A program made the position numbers and the translations under genes. Below are positions 47,392-56,358 of a stretch of DNA of 64,000 nt, in pieces. The stretch is from Nitrincola alkalisediminis (GTDB taxonomy: Bacteria > Pseudomonadota > Gammaproteobacteria > Pseudomonadales > Balneatricaceae): positions 1 through 64,000 of the forward strand of contig NZ_VYTY01000015.1 in assembly GCF_009821115.1 (NCBI RefSeq). The letters run 5' to 3'. The notes beneath the pieces are model-generated. The model had not been told where the DNA came from, searched no databases, and was given only the letters and a program-made list of their open reading frames with translations. Numbering within the stretch: position 1 is the stretch's first letter; each line of letters opens with the position of its first letter.

Positions 47392-47817
47392 CTAGCTACC
47401 AACCCAGTCTTCAACTACAAGCCCAGAAACTCTATTAAATTCTCGAGTATTGTTAGTGACTAGGATGCATTGCGCTGAGATGGCATGTCCGGCAATGGCT
47501 GTATCATTATTGCCGATAGGGGTACCTAGGGCGATCAAGGCCTTTTTGACCTCTGTTGTTGCTTCGACAGCGGCTTTATCCCATGGAAGTACGTCGTCAA
47601 GGCGTTTTAGAAATTCATTGACAAGAATTGCATGTTTGGGAAGTGCTTTTTTGCCTAACAAACCAAATAGCATCTCTTGATAAGTGATTGCGGAAATAAC
47701 AATCCTATGTTGATCTGAAGCGATTGCTTGTAATCGTTCAAGAACAGAAATAGGATGCTCTCGCATAATGTATGAGCATATGCAGGTGTCGAGCATGTAA
47801 GTAGTGTTATTAATCAA
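47392..47817 (-). CDS. vapC: PIN-domain ribonuclease toxin, VapC-like
   Basis: About 134-141 residues depending on the start. PIN acidic residues are in YMLDTCICSYIM (Asp), SAITYQEMLFGL (Glu) and IGNNDTAIAGHAI (Asp). A further Asp/Asn in LVTNNTREFNRV completes the site. VapC toxins cleave tRNA or rRNA. TTG 47817 overlaps the antitoxin stop by 8 nt; ATG 47796 is an alternative. An in-frame ATT (47814) lies between them. None has a clear Shine-Dalgarno, suggesting coupling to vapB. Confidence 0.9.
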   Translation of the reverse strand: MINNTTYMLDTCICSYIMREHPISVLERLQAIASDQHRIVISAITYQEMLFGLLGKKALPKHAILVNEFLKRLDDVLPWDKAAVEATTEVKKALIALGTPIGNNDTAIAGHAISAQCILVTNNTREFNRVSGLVVEDWVGS

Positions 47818-48043
47818 AATTAAAACGGCCTTCGTCTAGTATTATGCTTTCACGCTCGGTTAAAAAGTCTTTATCAGACTTCTCAACATCTTTAAAGGAT
47901 AACCAGTCTGGACGAGTAGGGCGTAACGTAATAACGTCACCGTACTTGGTTATTTCTAGTTCACTAACTCCTTCAAACTGCATTTCCTTCGGTAAGCGAA
48001 CTGCCTGATTTTTGCCATTTTTAAAAATAGAAACTGTTTTCAT
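47810..48043 (-). CDS. vapB: Antitoxin, VapB-like (AbrB/MazE fold)
   Basis: About 77 residues. MKTVSIFKNGKNQAVRLPKEMQFEGVSELEITKYGDVITLRP is the SpoVT/AbrB DNA-binding swapped-hairpin domain. The tail WLSFKDVEKSDKDFLTERES would wrap the PIN toxin. GTG 48052 is in frame, but ATG 48043 gives the usual MKTVSIFKNG start. It overlaps vapC. Confidence 0.9.
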   Translation of the reverse strand: MKTVSIFKNGKNQAVRLPKEMQFEGVSELEITKYGDVITLRPTRPDWLSFKDVEKSDKDFLTERESIILDEGRFNFD

Positions 48044-48142
48044 GATCGCCACATTTGTCTTCTATGCCTGATGTTTCGAGTATAGGTGGCAAAAGACATA
48101 TGTCAAGCATATGTCTGGGTTCGCATTCCTTTGCTCCCTCAA

Positions 48143-48955
48143 TCAACGCACACTGTCTTCTAAATGTTTATCTTTAATTTGCGGATCTAAATTATTGATT
48201 TTCATATCCTGAGCGCGTTGATGTGCGTTGAATAGATTCTCGAGAAGTCGGAAAAAGCCAATCAGCACCGCCGTCAAAATCAAATAAATAAAACCCGCCA
48301 ATAAGAAAAACTCAAGGCTCAGATAGGTCCGAGAAATGGCTCCTCGGGTGGCACCCATTAAATCCAGCAGGGTGATTGTCGATGCCAGTGCGCTGCCTTT
48401 TAACATCAGAATCACTTCATTCCCATACGCAGGCAAAATGATGCCAAACGCACGCGGTAGGATGACGTGTTGATACTGTTGGCGCTGGCTCATACCTAAT
48501 GCCTGAGCGGCCTCCGTTTCACCTTTAGGAACCGCTTGAATTGCACCTCGGAAGAGTTCTGCGATGTAGGCAGACGTATTCAAGCTAAATGCGATGATCG
48601 CACACCAATAGGGTTGGGAGAGCACATCGGTCCATATCCAGCCTAAGTTACGCAGGCTCTCGAATTGAGACAAGCCATAATAGACCAAGAAAATTTGCAC
48701 CAGTAAGGGTGTGCCGCGGAAAAAGAAAATGTAGCAATAGGGGAAGACCCACAGCCAAGGGTTCTTGGAAATGCGCATCAGTGCCAGTGGAACCGCCATC
48801 AAAAAGCCAATAACGCCGCTGAGTAGAACCAATTGTAGCGTGATCCATACCCCATCCATTAGACGCGGCAAATAACGCGCATAGGAGTCCCATGGCTCAG
48901 CGCCCTGTGTTAATGTCAGTAGCCACTGTGACAGTTGAATTATTAAATCACTCAT
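48143..48955 (-). CDS. Polar amino-acid ABC importer permease (HisM/ArtM type)
   Basis: About 270 residues, about five membrane segments. LMDGVWITLQLVLLSGVIGFLMAVPLALMRIS is the typical HEQRo-permease opening, and the EAA loop is KGETEAAQALGMSQRQQYQHVILPRAFGIILPAYGNEVI. ATG 48973 is in frame, but AAGGAG sits 7 nt before ATG 48955, which overlaps the stop of the partner permease (ATGA). It pairs with the 48952-49629 product. Substrate is likely a basic or polar amino acid. Confidence 0.9.
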   Translation of the reverse strand: MSDLIIQLSQWLLTLTQGAEPWDSYARYLPRLMDGVWITLQLVLLSGVIGFLMAVPLALMRISKNPWLWVFPYCYIFFFRGTPLLVQIFLVYYGLSQFESLRNLGWIWTDVLSQPYWCAIIAFSLNTSAYIAELFRGAIQAVPKGETEAAQALGMSQRQQYQHVILPRAFGIILPAYGNEVILMLKGSALASTITLLDLMGATRGAISRTYLSLEFFLLAGFIYLILTAVLIGFFRLLENLFNAHQRAQDMKINNLDPQIKDKHLEDSVR

Positions 48956-49629
48956 GAGCGAGCTCCTTGCCATGGGCGGTTGGCACGCTTCTCAAGTAAG
49001 CGAATCACTTGCATGCTGATAATGGTCAGCAATAAATAAATCAGTGCAGCCATCAAATAAAAAGTAAAGGGCAGTTTGGTGAAGCCAGCTGCTACATAGG
49101 CTTGGCGCATCAAATCATCTAAGCCAATCACCGACACCAGCGCCGTGTCTTTTAACAACACAAGAAACAGGTTGCCAAGACCGGGCAGTGCGACACGCCA
49201 AAGCTGTGGCAATAAAATACGGCTAAAGGTTTGCCAGCGTGTCATGCCAATCGCCATGGCAGACTCGCGTTGCCCTTTAGGGATTTCTTGCAGAGCGCTT
49301 CTAAATACTTCTGTTGCATAGGCGCCAAATGCGATAGAAAGTGCTGTAACACCTGCAGCAAAAGCACTGATTTCTATGTACTTATCAAACATGCGCAGCA
49401 GGATTTCGGTGGTACCAAAGTAAATGATCAGCACCAATAAAAGCTCAGGAATACCTCGAATCAACGTCGTGTAGGTGGTCGCAATCCAGCGTAAAATTCG
49501 AATAGGGGACAGCTTGGCTGCCGCGCCCAGCAGGCCAAGAATTAAACCAAAAAAGAGACTGGTAAATGCCAGCTTTAAAGTGATCCAAGTGCCTGCTAAC
49601 AGCAGGTGACCAAAACCATGAAGATCCAT
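48952..49629 (-). CDS. Polar amino-acid ABC importer permease (HisQ/ArtQ type)
   Basis: 225 residues, about five membrane segments. LLAGTWITLKLAFTSLFFGLILGLLGAAAKLS opens the permease domain, and the EAA loop is IPKGQRESAMAIGMTRWQTFSRILLPQLWRVALPGLGNLFLV. It is coupled to the second permease by a 4-nt overlap and follows the binding-protein gene. The arrangement is that of the His/Arg/Lys/ornithine importers. Confidence 0.9.
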   Translation of the reverse strand: MDLHGFGHLLLAGTWITLKLAFTSLFFGLILGLLGAAAKLSPIRILRWIATTYTTLIRGIPELLLVLIIYFGTTEILLRMFDKYIEISAFAAGVTALSIAFGAYATEVFRSALQEIPKGQRESAMAIGMTRWQTFSRILLPQLWRVALPGLGNLFLVLLKDTALVSVIGLDDLMRQAYVAAGFTKLPFTFYLMAALIYLLLTIISMQVIRLLEKRANRPWQGARS

Positions 49630-49708
49630 GCAATACTCACAATGCGGATTGGTGAGGGTTGTGATGTCCGTTAAGACATCACAACGAGCTCAAGCCTACG
49701 CTGTTCGA

Positions 49709-50470
49709 TCAATAAATAGAGAAAGGAAAATACTTTGCGTTGATTTCGGCATAGGTGCCATTTTCAACAATGGCCTGAATGGCTGCATTAAAACGCTCTT
49801 TTAACGCGGTGTCGTTTTGGCGAACCGCAATGCCGATTTTATCGTTAATATCGATATCTTCGCCCTTAAACTCAAACGCGCTACCTGCCTCAGACGTTAA
49901 CCAATCGTAGGCTGGGAATTTGTCCGACACCATTCCATCCAAGCGGCCAGAAGCCAAGTCCAGATAGGCATTGTCTTGGGTATCGTACAAGCGCACATTC
50001 ACCACGCTGCCAAGCGTGTCTTCTAAATACTGCCCCGCAATCGTTGCGCGCTGAGCACCGAGTGTTTTGCCTTTTAAGCTGTCAGCATCGGTTGGCATTT
50101 CAGTGCCCTTGGGGCCAACAAATGCCAGTACGTTTGAATAGTAAGGCTCGGTAAAGGCGACTACGCGCTCACGTTCTTCAGTGATCGACATGGAGGCGAT
50201 GATGGCGTCATAACGGCGTGCTCTCAAGCCCGGAATAATACCGTCCCAGTCTTGCGTGACGATTTCGCAGGTGGCTTGCATTTGCTCACACAGCGCATTT
50301 GCAATCTCAACATCAAAGCCACCGGGTTGGCCGCTGCTGTCTATGAAATTAAAAGGAGCATACGCACCTTCGGTCGCAATTCGAATCGTATCGGCTGTTG
50401 CAGCGGTTGCCATCAAGGCAGACGACGCAACGAGTGCCAAGGACATCGCAAAACGTTTCGTTTTTTGCAT
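49709..50470 (-). CDS. Polar amino-acid ABC importer binding protein (HisJ/ArgT-like)
   Basis: 253 residues with signal peptide MQKTKRFAMSLALVASSALMATAATA. The mature part starts DTIRIATEGAYAPFNFIDSSGQPGGFDVEIANALCEQM, the lysine/arginine/ornithine/histidine-binding signature, with CEIVTQDWDGIIPGL and MSITEERERVVAFTEPYY as further conserved parts. GAAGGAAA is the ribosome binding site. Exact amino-acid ligand cannot be read from sequence. Confidence 0.93.
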   Translation of the reverse strand: MQKTKRFAMSLALVASSALMATAATADTIRIATEGAYAPFNFIDSSGQPGGFDVEIANALCEQMQATCEIVTQDWDGIIPGLRARRYDAIIASMSITEERERVVAFTEPYYSNVLAFVGPKGTEMPTDADSLKGKTLGAQRATIAGQYLEDTLGSVVNVRLYDTQDNAYLDLASGRLDGMVSDKFPAYDWLTSEAGSAFEFKGEDIDINDKIGIAVRQNDTALKERFNAAIQAIVENGTYAEINAKYFPFSIY

Positions 50471-50497
50471 GGTTTGTTTCCTTCATTTTCAGGTTGA

Positions 50498-50512
50498 ATC
50501 TGATCGTCAGAT
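50498..50512. other. Small inverted repeat between ATPase and binding-protein genes
   Basis: ATCTGA (50498-50503), TCG, TCAGAT (50507-50512). It lies 28 bp upstream of the binding-protein ATG inside the operon. It could be an mRNA processing hairpin or an operator; nothing discriminates. Confidence 0.3.
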
Positions 50513-50554
50513 CAATCGTCGTAATTATGCACTAAAGCAGTAAAGCCCAAAGTT

Positions 50555-51358
50555 TTATAAATGGCTAGACAAAAATGCTTTGCAACGATCCGAATTGGGT
50601 TGAGTAAAGACCTGAGAAGGTGGGCCGAACTCTTCAACACGACCTTGGTGTAAAAACATCACCTGGCTTGATACATCCCGAGCAAAGCGCATCTCATGCG
50701 TTACAATCAACATGGTGCGGCCCTCTTCAGCCAGAGATTGCATCACGCCGAGCACCTCATTCACCAGTTCAGGGTCGAGTGCCGACGTAGGTTCATCGAA
50801 CAGCAAAACCTCTGGGTCCATGGCAAGCGTGCGCGCAATGGCAATGCGCTGTTGTTGTCCGCCCGACAAGTGGCCGGGATAAGCCTTGGCTTTGCTGGCC
50901 AAACCGACTTTTTCGAGCAGAGCTTCAGCGCGTTGGCGTGCTTCGGCCTTAGGGCGTCCTTTAACGACCACTTGTGCTAAGACGATGTTTTCAAGAATGG
51001 TAAGGTGAGGCCATAAATTAAAGTTTTGGAATACAAATCCAATTCGTGCACGCATCGACTCAAGTTGGCGGCGCTTACGTGCTTCCAGCTGTCCGTCCGA
51101 TGTTTTCACCAGTTCCAGTTGCTCGCCTTTGAGGGCAATGCTTCCTTGGGAGGGGTTTTCGAGAAGGTTTAGGCAGCGCAAAAAAGTGGACTTTCCAGAC
51201 CCGCTTGAGCCGATGATGGAAATCACATCACCCTCGTTGGCGGTTAAAGAAATGCCTTTAAGGACCTCTAGGGTTCCGTAGCGCTTGTATAGGTCGTTGA
51301 CTTCAAGGGTGGGTATCTTTGCGCTTGCCGCTTGAGTCAGATCAGTCTTGTTATTCAT
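50555..51358 (-). CDS. Polar amino-acid ABC importer ATP-binding protein (HisP/ArtP-like)
   Basis: 267 residues. Walker A is [18 protein letters not shown], the Q-loop [11 protein letters not shown], the signature [16 protein letters not shown], Walker [16 protein letters not shown], and the switch VTHEMRFA. These are diagnostic for the polar amino-acid importer ATPases, in which [16 protein letters not shown] is nearly invariant. It is the first gene of the four-gene minus-strand operon. Confidence 0.94.
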   Translation of the reverse strand: MNNKTDLTQAASAKIPTLEVNDLYKRYGTLEVLKGISLTANEGDVISIIGSSGSGKSTFLRCLNLLENPSQGSIALKGEQLELVKTSDGQLEARKRRQLESMRARIGFVFQNFNLWPHLTILENIVLAQVVVKGRPKAEARQRAEALLEKVGLASKAKAYPGHLSGGQQQRIAIARTLAMDPEVLLFDEPTSALDPELVNEVLGVMQSLAEEGRTMLIVTHEMRFARDVSSQVMFLHQGRVEEFGPPSQVFTQPNSDRCKAFLSSHL

Positions 51359-51613
51359 CTAGTTGCTTAACTTTTGGTTGCAATCCATTGAATATTAAAA
51401 TATTCCATGCTTTTTGAGCTGGTTAGCCTTACTCACGGTCCAATTTTTTTGTTGAGTCACATGAGCATTAATAAATTTAATAGGATAGTAATGTTTTTTA
51501 TGAGGTGCTGTAAATTGTAATTTTCACAGTATCTTCATATTTTTGTGCTCGCGCTTCGATTTCCAGTCGCTATACTGATACTCTGTGCGCAATGCAATTC
51601 TTGGAGAGACAGT

Positions 51614-52456
51614 GTGGTTGAGTTAGGGCGGTTTAATAAGTTAACAGTGATACGTCAAGTTGAGTTTGGTGTGTACCTTGAAGGGGGTAAGCTCGGCGGA
51701 ATACTCTTGCCTCAGCGTGAGGTTCCAAATGGTTGTCAGCTTGGCGACACGCTCAGCGTATTTGTCTATCTTGATAGCGATGATATGCCTGTTGCGACAA
51801 CCAAGCGGCCACGCGTGCAGGTTGGCGAGTTTGCCAGCTTACAAGTTGCCGAAACAAATAAAGTAGGGGCGTTTTTAGACTGGGGGCTGCCTAAGCAATT
51901 GTTTCTACCCTTTGCCGAACAGCCAAGACCTGTTGAAAAAGGGCAGCATTGCATTGTTCGCGTCTACATCGATAATTCGGGCCGGATTGCGGCCTCTGCT
52001 AAGGTTGAAAAATACCTCAATAAATCTTCGCCTGAGTTTGCAGTGGGTCAAGCGGTGTCCCTGTTGATTTGGCGGCGGACCGAATTGGGTTTACTTGTCA
52101 TTATTGAGCATGAGGCTCAAGGGATTTTGCACACGCAGGATATTTCACGTGATCTGCGTCCCGGTCTAAAAGTCGAGGGGTTTATTAAGCAGCTGCGCGA
52201 AGATGGCAAGATCGATGTGATGTTGGATAAGCCCGGCTATGGTAAGGTTGACCCCATCGCAAAACAGCTCTTAAATTATTTGGAACTAAAAAACGGTTTT
52301 TGTGCACTAAGTGATAAGAGTTCACCGGATGATATTAAATCCGTGTTTGGTGTAAGTAAGAAAGCGTTTAAAATGGCAATCGGAAATTTACTAAAGCAAG
52401 GTTTGATTCGTCAAGATGAAACGGGCTTGCATCTAGTAAATGCAAGTGTTGAGTAA
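51614..52456 (+). CDS. S1-domain RNA-binding protein, CvfB family
   Basis: About 280 residues. VELGRFNKLTVIRQVEFGVYLEGGKLGGILLP is the CvfB/YitL N-terminus. Three S1-like modules follow, the second with FASLQVAETNKVGAFLDWGLPKQLFLPFAEQ. The C-terminal winged helix contains KSVFGVSKKAFKMAIGNLLKQGLI. The frame is open to 51545 with a hydrophobic-looking extension, but GGAGAG (51603-51608) positions GTG 51614. CvfB affects virulence gene expression in Staphylococcus; the role here is unknown. Confidence 0.9.
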   Translation: MVELGRFNKLTVIRQVEFGVYLEGGKLGGILLPQREVPNGCQLGDTLSVFVYLDSDDMPVATTKRPRVQVGEFASLQVAETNKVGAFLDWGLPKQLFLPFAEQPRPVEKGQHCIVRVYIDNSGRIAASAKVEKYLNKSSPEFAVGQAVSLLIWRRTELGLLVIIEHEAQGILHTQDISRDLRPGLKVEGFIKQLREDGKIDVMLDKPGYGKVDPIAKQLLNYLELKNGFCALSDKSSPDDIKSVFGVSKKAFKMAIGNLLKQGLIRQDETGLHLVNASVE

Positions 52457-52561
52457 GGCTTGACATGTGCGTCAAACTCCATCAAGCTTGCGCTAATTAA
52501 GTTCGCTACTGTATTAAACTCAGCGAGCCTGGCTGTAAAACGGGCGCAGTGAGACCACAGG

Positions 52562-52590
52562 GTCTGCGTTGTAAGGATGCGACGCAGGCC
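52562..52590. repeat. Structured intergenic segment related to 221-317
   Basis: CTGCGTTGTA (52564-52573) pairs with TGCGACGCAG (52578-52587) over ten positions (two G-T) around AGGA. The AAGGATGCGAC stretch resembles AAGGATTGCGAC at 233-244. It is in the 205-bp gap before the capsule/PKS operon, so it may lie in that operon's leader. No JUMPstart/ops motif was found here. Confidence 0.4.
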
Positions 52591-52661
52591 ACCTCCTCTA
52601 TGAATTTTGTCTAGCGAATTCCCCTTGTTTTTCGTATCATGTTCCCATCATTAAGTAGTAG

Positions 52662-53921
52662 ATGGCGTACAAGGAATTACTCAGCTTGGGCTCAGTTAAA
52701 CGTAGTTTTCTTTTTCTACAGGGTGTGTCTACGCCATTTTTTTCAAAGTTGGCCGATTATCTTCAATCTGAAGGTCACACGGTGCATCGCATTAACTTTA
52801 ATGCCGGTGACTGGGTGTATTGGTTTCCACGTAAAGCAATCAACTTTCGCGGCAAGGCCGAGGAATTATCCAGTTTTATCGAAGACATCTGGTTAACGCA
52901 CGGGATTACTGACCAAATTTTATTTGGTGACAGTCGCAGAGTGCATCGTGCAGCGGTTGATCGAGCCGAATTGTTTGGTGTTCGTACCCATGTATTCGAA
53001 GAGGGGTATTTTCGCCCACATTGGGTGACACTTGAGCGCGACGGTGTCAACGGTCACTCCCGGTTACCGAGAGATCCAGAGTGGTTTCGCGAGGCCTATT
53101 TACGATTGCCGCCAGAGCGACCTGTACCCCAAACGTTCTACGCCACTTTTCGTCGAAGAGCTGCCTACGATGTGATTTATCATGCGGCCGGTATGTATAA
53201 CCCGATTTTTTATCCAGGCTACGAAACACATGCACTGCACCCAGCACCGCAAGAGTACGCAGGGTATTTGTGGCGTTTTGCGCGAGAGCCAGGTTGGAAG
53301 AAGAAAGAGGCAGTGTATTTGCGTGAGTTAGTGCAGTCAAAGCGCCCCTTTTTTTTGCTGCCTTTGCAGCTGAATTCGGATGCGCAAATTCGCTGTCATT
53401 CACGCTTTCAATGCATGAGCGATGTCATCGATGAGGTCATGTATTCCTTTGCAAAGCATTCTTTGCCTGATCAGCTTTTGTTAATTAAAAACCATCCCCT
53501 GGACTACGGTTTTGTGGATTATGAAGGCTTGGTTCGACGTCGCGCGCGTGACTATGGGTTAGAGGGGCGTGTGCACTTTATTCAAACCGGATTTCTGGAA
53601 TATATTCTTAAATATGCACAGGGACAGGTGGTGGTGAACAGCACATCGGGAATTGTGTCATTGCAAATGGGGTGTCCAACCTTCGCAATGGCCGATCCTG
53701 TGTACAACTTGCCGGGGTTGACGCAGTCGGCGCCGCTTGATGATTTTTGGCAAAACCCTCAACGCCCGGATGCTGATTTCTTTCATGCTTTCCGCGAAAC
53801 GCTCATGTACACCACGCAAATTAATGGTGGATTTTACTCAGCAGAGGGCATTGCGCTCGCCGTAAAAAATGCCGGTAAAGTGTTAAATGCCGATATGTCT
53901 CCTTTGGAGCAAGTCTTGTAA
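52662..53921 (+). CDS. Capsule polysaccharide biosynthesis/export protein, KpsS/LipB/RkpJ-like
   Basis: 419 residues, cytoplasmic or membrane-associated. SFLFLQGVSTPFFSKLADYLQSEGHTVHRINFNAGDWVYW and RVHRAAVDRAELFGVRTHVFEEGYFRPHWVTLER are the opening of the KpsS family (PF05159). LIKNHPLDYGFVDYEGL and the late VNSTSGIVSLQMGCPTFAMADPVY are the second conserved block. In E. coli KpsS is a Kdo transferase that starts the poly-Kdo linker on a lipid. The ATG at 52662 lacks a strong ribosome binding site. It heads a five-gene row, with TAATG overlap to the next gene. Confidence 0.88.
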   Translation: MAYKELLSLGSVKRSFLFLQGVSTPFFSKLADYLQSEGHTVHRINFNAGDWVYWFPRKAINFRGKAEELSSFIEDIWLTHGITDQILFGDSRRVHRAAVDRAELFGVRTHVFEEGYFRPHWVTLERDGVNGHSRLPRDPEWFREAYLRLPPERPVPQTFYATFRRRAAYDVIYHAAGMYNPIFYPGYETHALHPAPQEYAGYLWRFAREPGWKKKEAVYLRELVQSKRPFFLLPLQLNSDAQIRCHSRFQCMSDVIDEVMYSFAKHSLPDQLLLIKNHPLDYGFVDYEGLVRRRARDYGLEGRVHFIQTGFLEYILKYAQGQVVVNSTSGIVSLQMGCPTFAMADPVYNLPGLTQSAPLDDFWQNPQRPDADFFHAFRETLMYTTQINGGFYSAEGIALAVKNAGKVLNADMSPLEQVL

Positions 53922-54688
53922 TGAGTGCTGAAGAACAGTATCGAGTGGTGATTACGGGTGCGACAGGTGCTATAGGTGGTGCCTTAGCCTTGGAGTATGC
54001 CGAAAAGGGAGTCCAGCTTATTTTGCAAGGTCGACAGGAGGGGCGTCTTCAATCCTTAGCCGACGAGTGCCGTTTGAAAGGGGCGTGCGTAGAGCTGTGT
54101 GTTTTGGATTTATCGGACCGTGCAGCGCTTAAGGTTTGGATTGATCAGCTGGAATCAACGGGGGTGCCTGATCTGTTGATTGCCTGCGCTGGAGTCAATT
54201 GCAACACAGGGCCGGATCGTGCAGGTGAGTGCTGGGAGCAAGCGCAAGCTTTGTTGGAGCTCAACATTCTGTCGACCTTGATGCTCACTCATCATGTGGC
54301 TCAGCTCATGCGTGTGCGTCGGAGTGGGCAAATTGTGTTGATTAGCTCGTTGGCAGCGGGGTTTGGCTTGCCTGTCACGCCGTCGTACAGTGCCAGCAAG
54401 GCCGCCGTTAAGGCCTACGGCGAGGCGTTGCGCGGTGGTTTGGCGTCTTCGGGTGTCGGTGTTACGGTCGTGATGCCCGGTTACGTGAGTTCGGATATGT
54501 GCGATGCCATGCCTGGGCCTAAGCCGTTTTTATGGGCGCCGGCCAAAGCTGCCAAGGTGATCCGTAAGGGAGTCGAGCGTAATCGTCCTCGAATCAGTTT
54601 TCCATTTCCGCTGAACTGGGGTTGTTGGTGGTTAAGTGTGCTGCCAGCCGCTGTGTCGCATCGAATTGTGCGCTGGTTGGGGTATTGA
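53921..54688 (+). CDS. SDR-family ketoreductase, RkpH-like
   Basis: 255 residues. The NADP motif is VITGATGAIGGALALEYAEKG, NACAGVN-type ACAGVNCNTG follows, and the catalytic triad is Ser in VLISSLAAG with Tyr-x3-Lys in YSASKAAVKAYG. The C-terminus (FPFPLNWGCWWLSVLPAAVSHRIVRWL) is hydrophobic, suggesting membrane association, as in 3-ketodihydrosphingosine reductases. Ribosome binding site GGAG is in the previous gene. In the Sinorhizobium rkp cluster the equivalent gene is rkpH. Reduction of a lipid ketone is inferred. Confidence 0.85.
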   Translation: MSAEEQYRVVITGATGAIGGALALEYAEKGVQLILQGRQEGRLQSLADECRLKGACVELCVLDLSDRAALKVWIDQLESTGVPDLLIACAGVNCNTGPDRAGECWEQAQALLELNILSTLMLTHHVAQLMRVRRSGQIVLISSLAAGFGLPVTPSYSASKAAVKAYGEALRGGLASSGVGVTVVMPGYVSSDMCDAMPGPKPFLWAPAKAAKVIRKGVERNRPRISFPFPLNWGCWWLSVLPAAVSHRIVRWLGY

Positions 54689-54690
54689 GT

Positions 54691-56289
54691 ATGGTGTTGG
54701 CTTGGTTCGGAGTGTTGCTGTTGGCTATGCTGGCAGAAACGCAGATTAAACCCGGTGTTGGCTCTGTCTGGTCGCGCGCCTTCCCGTTACTGCTGGCTCC
54801 GCTCGCGATTTGGAGTATTGCTTTTTTTGCATTGCTGCTGATTCTACAGCGTCCGCTGTTTACGCTGGCATTATTGGCGGCGGCGATGCTGTTGTTGGTA
54901 TTGGTCAATAACGTAAAGTGGAAAAGTTTGCGAGAGCCTTTTGTGCATCAGGACTTTGAATACTTTACCGATGCTATTCTGCATCCACGCCTTTATGTTC
55001 CTTTTTTTGGCGTCTGGCGCACACTGATTGCAAGTCTTGCAGGCGTGCTTGCTGTGGTATTGGGGTTGTGGCTAGAACGCTCCCTGACCCAGCAGTCTTC
55101 CGGTTATGCTTGGTTTGGGCGTGCATTTTTGGGCTTATTGATCTCCGTTTTGGTGCTGGTATGGCTGAGTCGTCGTCAAACGATTGTTGTGACGTTCGAG
55201 CCAGAGCAAGATTTACAGCGATTGGGCTTTTGGGGGTTGTTATGGCTGTATACACTGCAAGCCTTTACGTCGACTGCAACTGCATCAATTGCTAATCCCT
55301 ATCAAGGTCGTGCGCAGAGGTCTCTATCGAAAGCGTGCAGTCGTGCCGACGGTCTTCAGGAGCGTCGCGGCTCCGAGTCGCAATTTCCAGGTCCAGATCC
55401 CACCGACAAGCCTGTATTGCCAACACTGGTTGTGGTGCAAAGTGAATCCTTTTTTGATCCGCGTCCCGTGTATCCATTCATTAACCCTGATGTGTTGAGT
55501 GCATTCGACCGCCTGCGTGAGCAGTCTTGGCAAACAGGTGCGTTGAACGTGCCCGCCTGGGGGGCCAATACGGTTCGGACGGAAAGCGCCTTCTTAACAG
55601 GCTTAACACCAGAGCATCTTGGTGTTCATCGCTTTAATCCCTATCACCGCTTTGCTCGAGAAACGCATATTCCGGGGTTGGTGGCCGAGTTAAAGGCGAT
55701 GGGGTATCGCTGCGTTTGCATCCACCCGTACCCTGCGGGTTTTTACCGACGCAATGAAGTTTATCCGAAGATGGGGTTTGATGCGTTTTACGATATTCAG
55801 CACTTTTCACCCGAGCAAAAGTGCGGGCAGTACACGAGTGATGAAGCTGTTGCTGACTTTGCGGTCAAATTGTTGGAAAATACAAACGAACAAATGTTTG
55901 TCTACATTATTACAATGGAAAATCACGGTCCTTTGCATTTGGAGTCTCAGCCAGAGGGTCCGCTCAGTCGTCTCTATACTGACATTCCCGACACGAATGC
56001 ATCAAGCGACCTGAGTGTCTATTTAAATCATTTACAAAATGCGGATCGTATGTTGCAGACCTTGCAGAAGGCCTTAATTCAACTGCCCAGACCTGCTGTG
56101 CTGGGTTGGTTTGGCGATCACGTACCCATTATGGAGCAGGTGTATGAGCACTATGGATATCCTTCAGGACAAACGGAATACCTTATTTGGCGAACATTCT
56201 CTACAGATACGCCACAACAGGCCGATTTAAATGTAGATGAATTGGGTGTTGCATTGCTGGATGCGTTGGTCTGTCGTATTGGGGAATAA
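54691..56289 (+). CDS. LtaS/MdoB-like sulfatase-fold membrane transferase, RkpI-like
   Basis: About 532 residues. Roughly five N-terminal membrane segments (to about residue 200) precede a periplasmic alkaline phosphatase/sulfatase-fold domain. VVVQSESFF provides a metal-ligand Glu, WGANTVRTESAFLTGL the candidate nucleophilic Thr, IITMENHGPL a substrate His, and VLGWFGDHVPIM metal-binding Asp-His. LtaS-type enzymes move phosphoglycerol (or phosphoethanolamine) onto glycolipids or glycans. The frame reads in from 54622; ATG 54691, two bases after the upstream stop, is preferred. Confidence 0.85.
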   Translation: MVLAWFGVLLLAMLAETQIKPGVGSVWSRAFPLLLAPLAIWSIAFFALLLILQRPLFTLALLAAAMLLLVLVNNVKWKSLREPFVHQDFEYFTDAILHPRLYVPFFGVWRTLIASLAGVLAVVLGLWLERSLTQQSSGYAWFGRAFLGLLISVLVLVWLSRRQTIVVTFEPEQDLQRLGFWGLLWLYTLQAFTSTATASIANPYQGRAQRSLSKACSRADGLQERRGSESQFPGPDPTDKPVLPTLVVVQSESFFDPRPVYPFINPDVLSAFDRLREQSWQTGALNVPAWGANTVRTESAFLTGLTPEHLGVHRFNPYHRFARETHIPGLVAELKAMGYRCVCIHPYPAGFYRRNEVYPKMGFDAFYDIQHFSPEQKCGQYTSDEAVADFAVKLLENTNEQMFVYIITMENHGPLHLESQPEGPLSRLYTDIPDTNASSDLSVYLNHLQNADRMLQTLQKALIQLPRPAVLGWFGDHVPIMEQVYEHYGYPSGQTEYLIWRTFSTDTPQQADLNVDELGVALLDALVCRIGE

Positions 56290-56358
56290 TTTCAATTTAC
56301 CTTTTCTCCCTGATTGTTGATAAAATAGAGTTTTTTGCTCTACGTTGGAGTTTTTTTG

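Noticed and set aside
51545-51613. Extended CvfB start with a hydrophobic, signal-like N-terminus
   Set aside because: CvfB proteins are cytosolic and start at the V/I-E-L-G-R-F motif. GGAGAG is placed for GTG 51614.
52457-52661. JUMPstart/ops element before the capsule operon
   Set aside because: GGCGGTAG was looked for in this leader and not found.
54622-54690. N-terminal extension of the LtaS-like protein into the SDR gene
   Set aside because: The extension overlaps the SDR 3' end by 67 bp and carries no family-like sequence. ATG 54691 gives a direct membrane-segment start.
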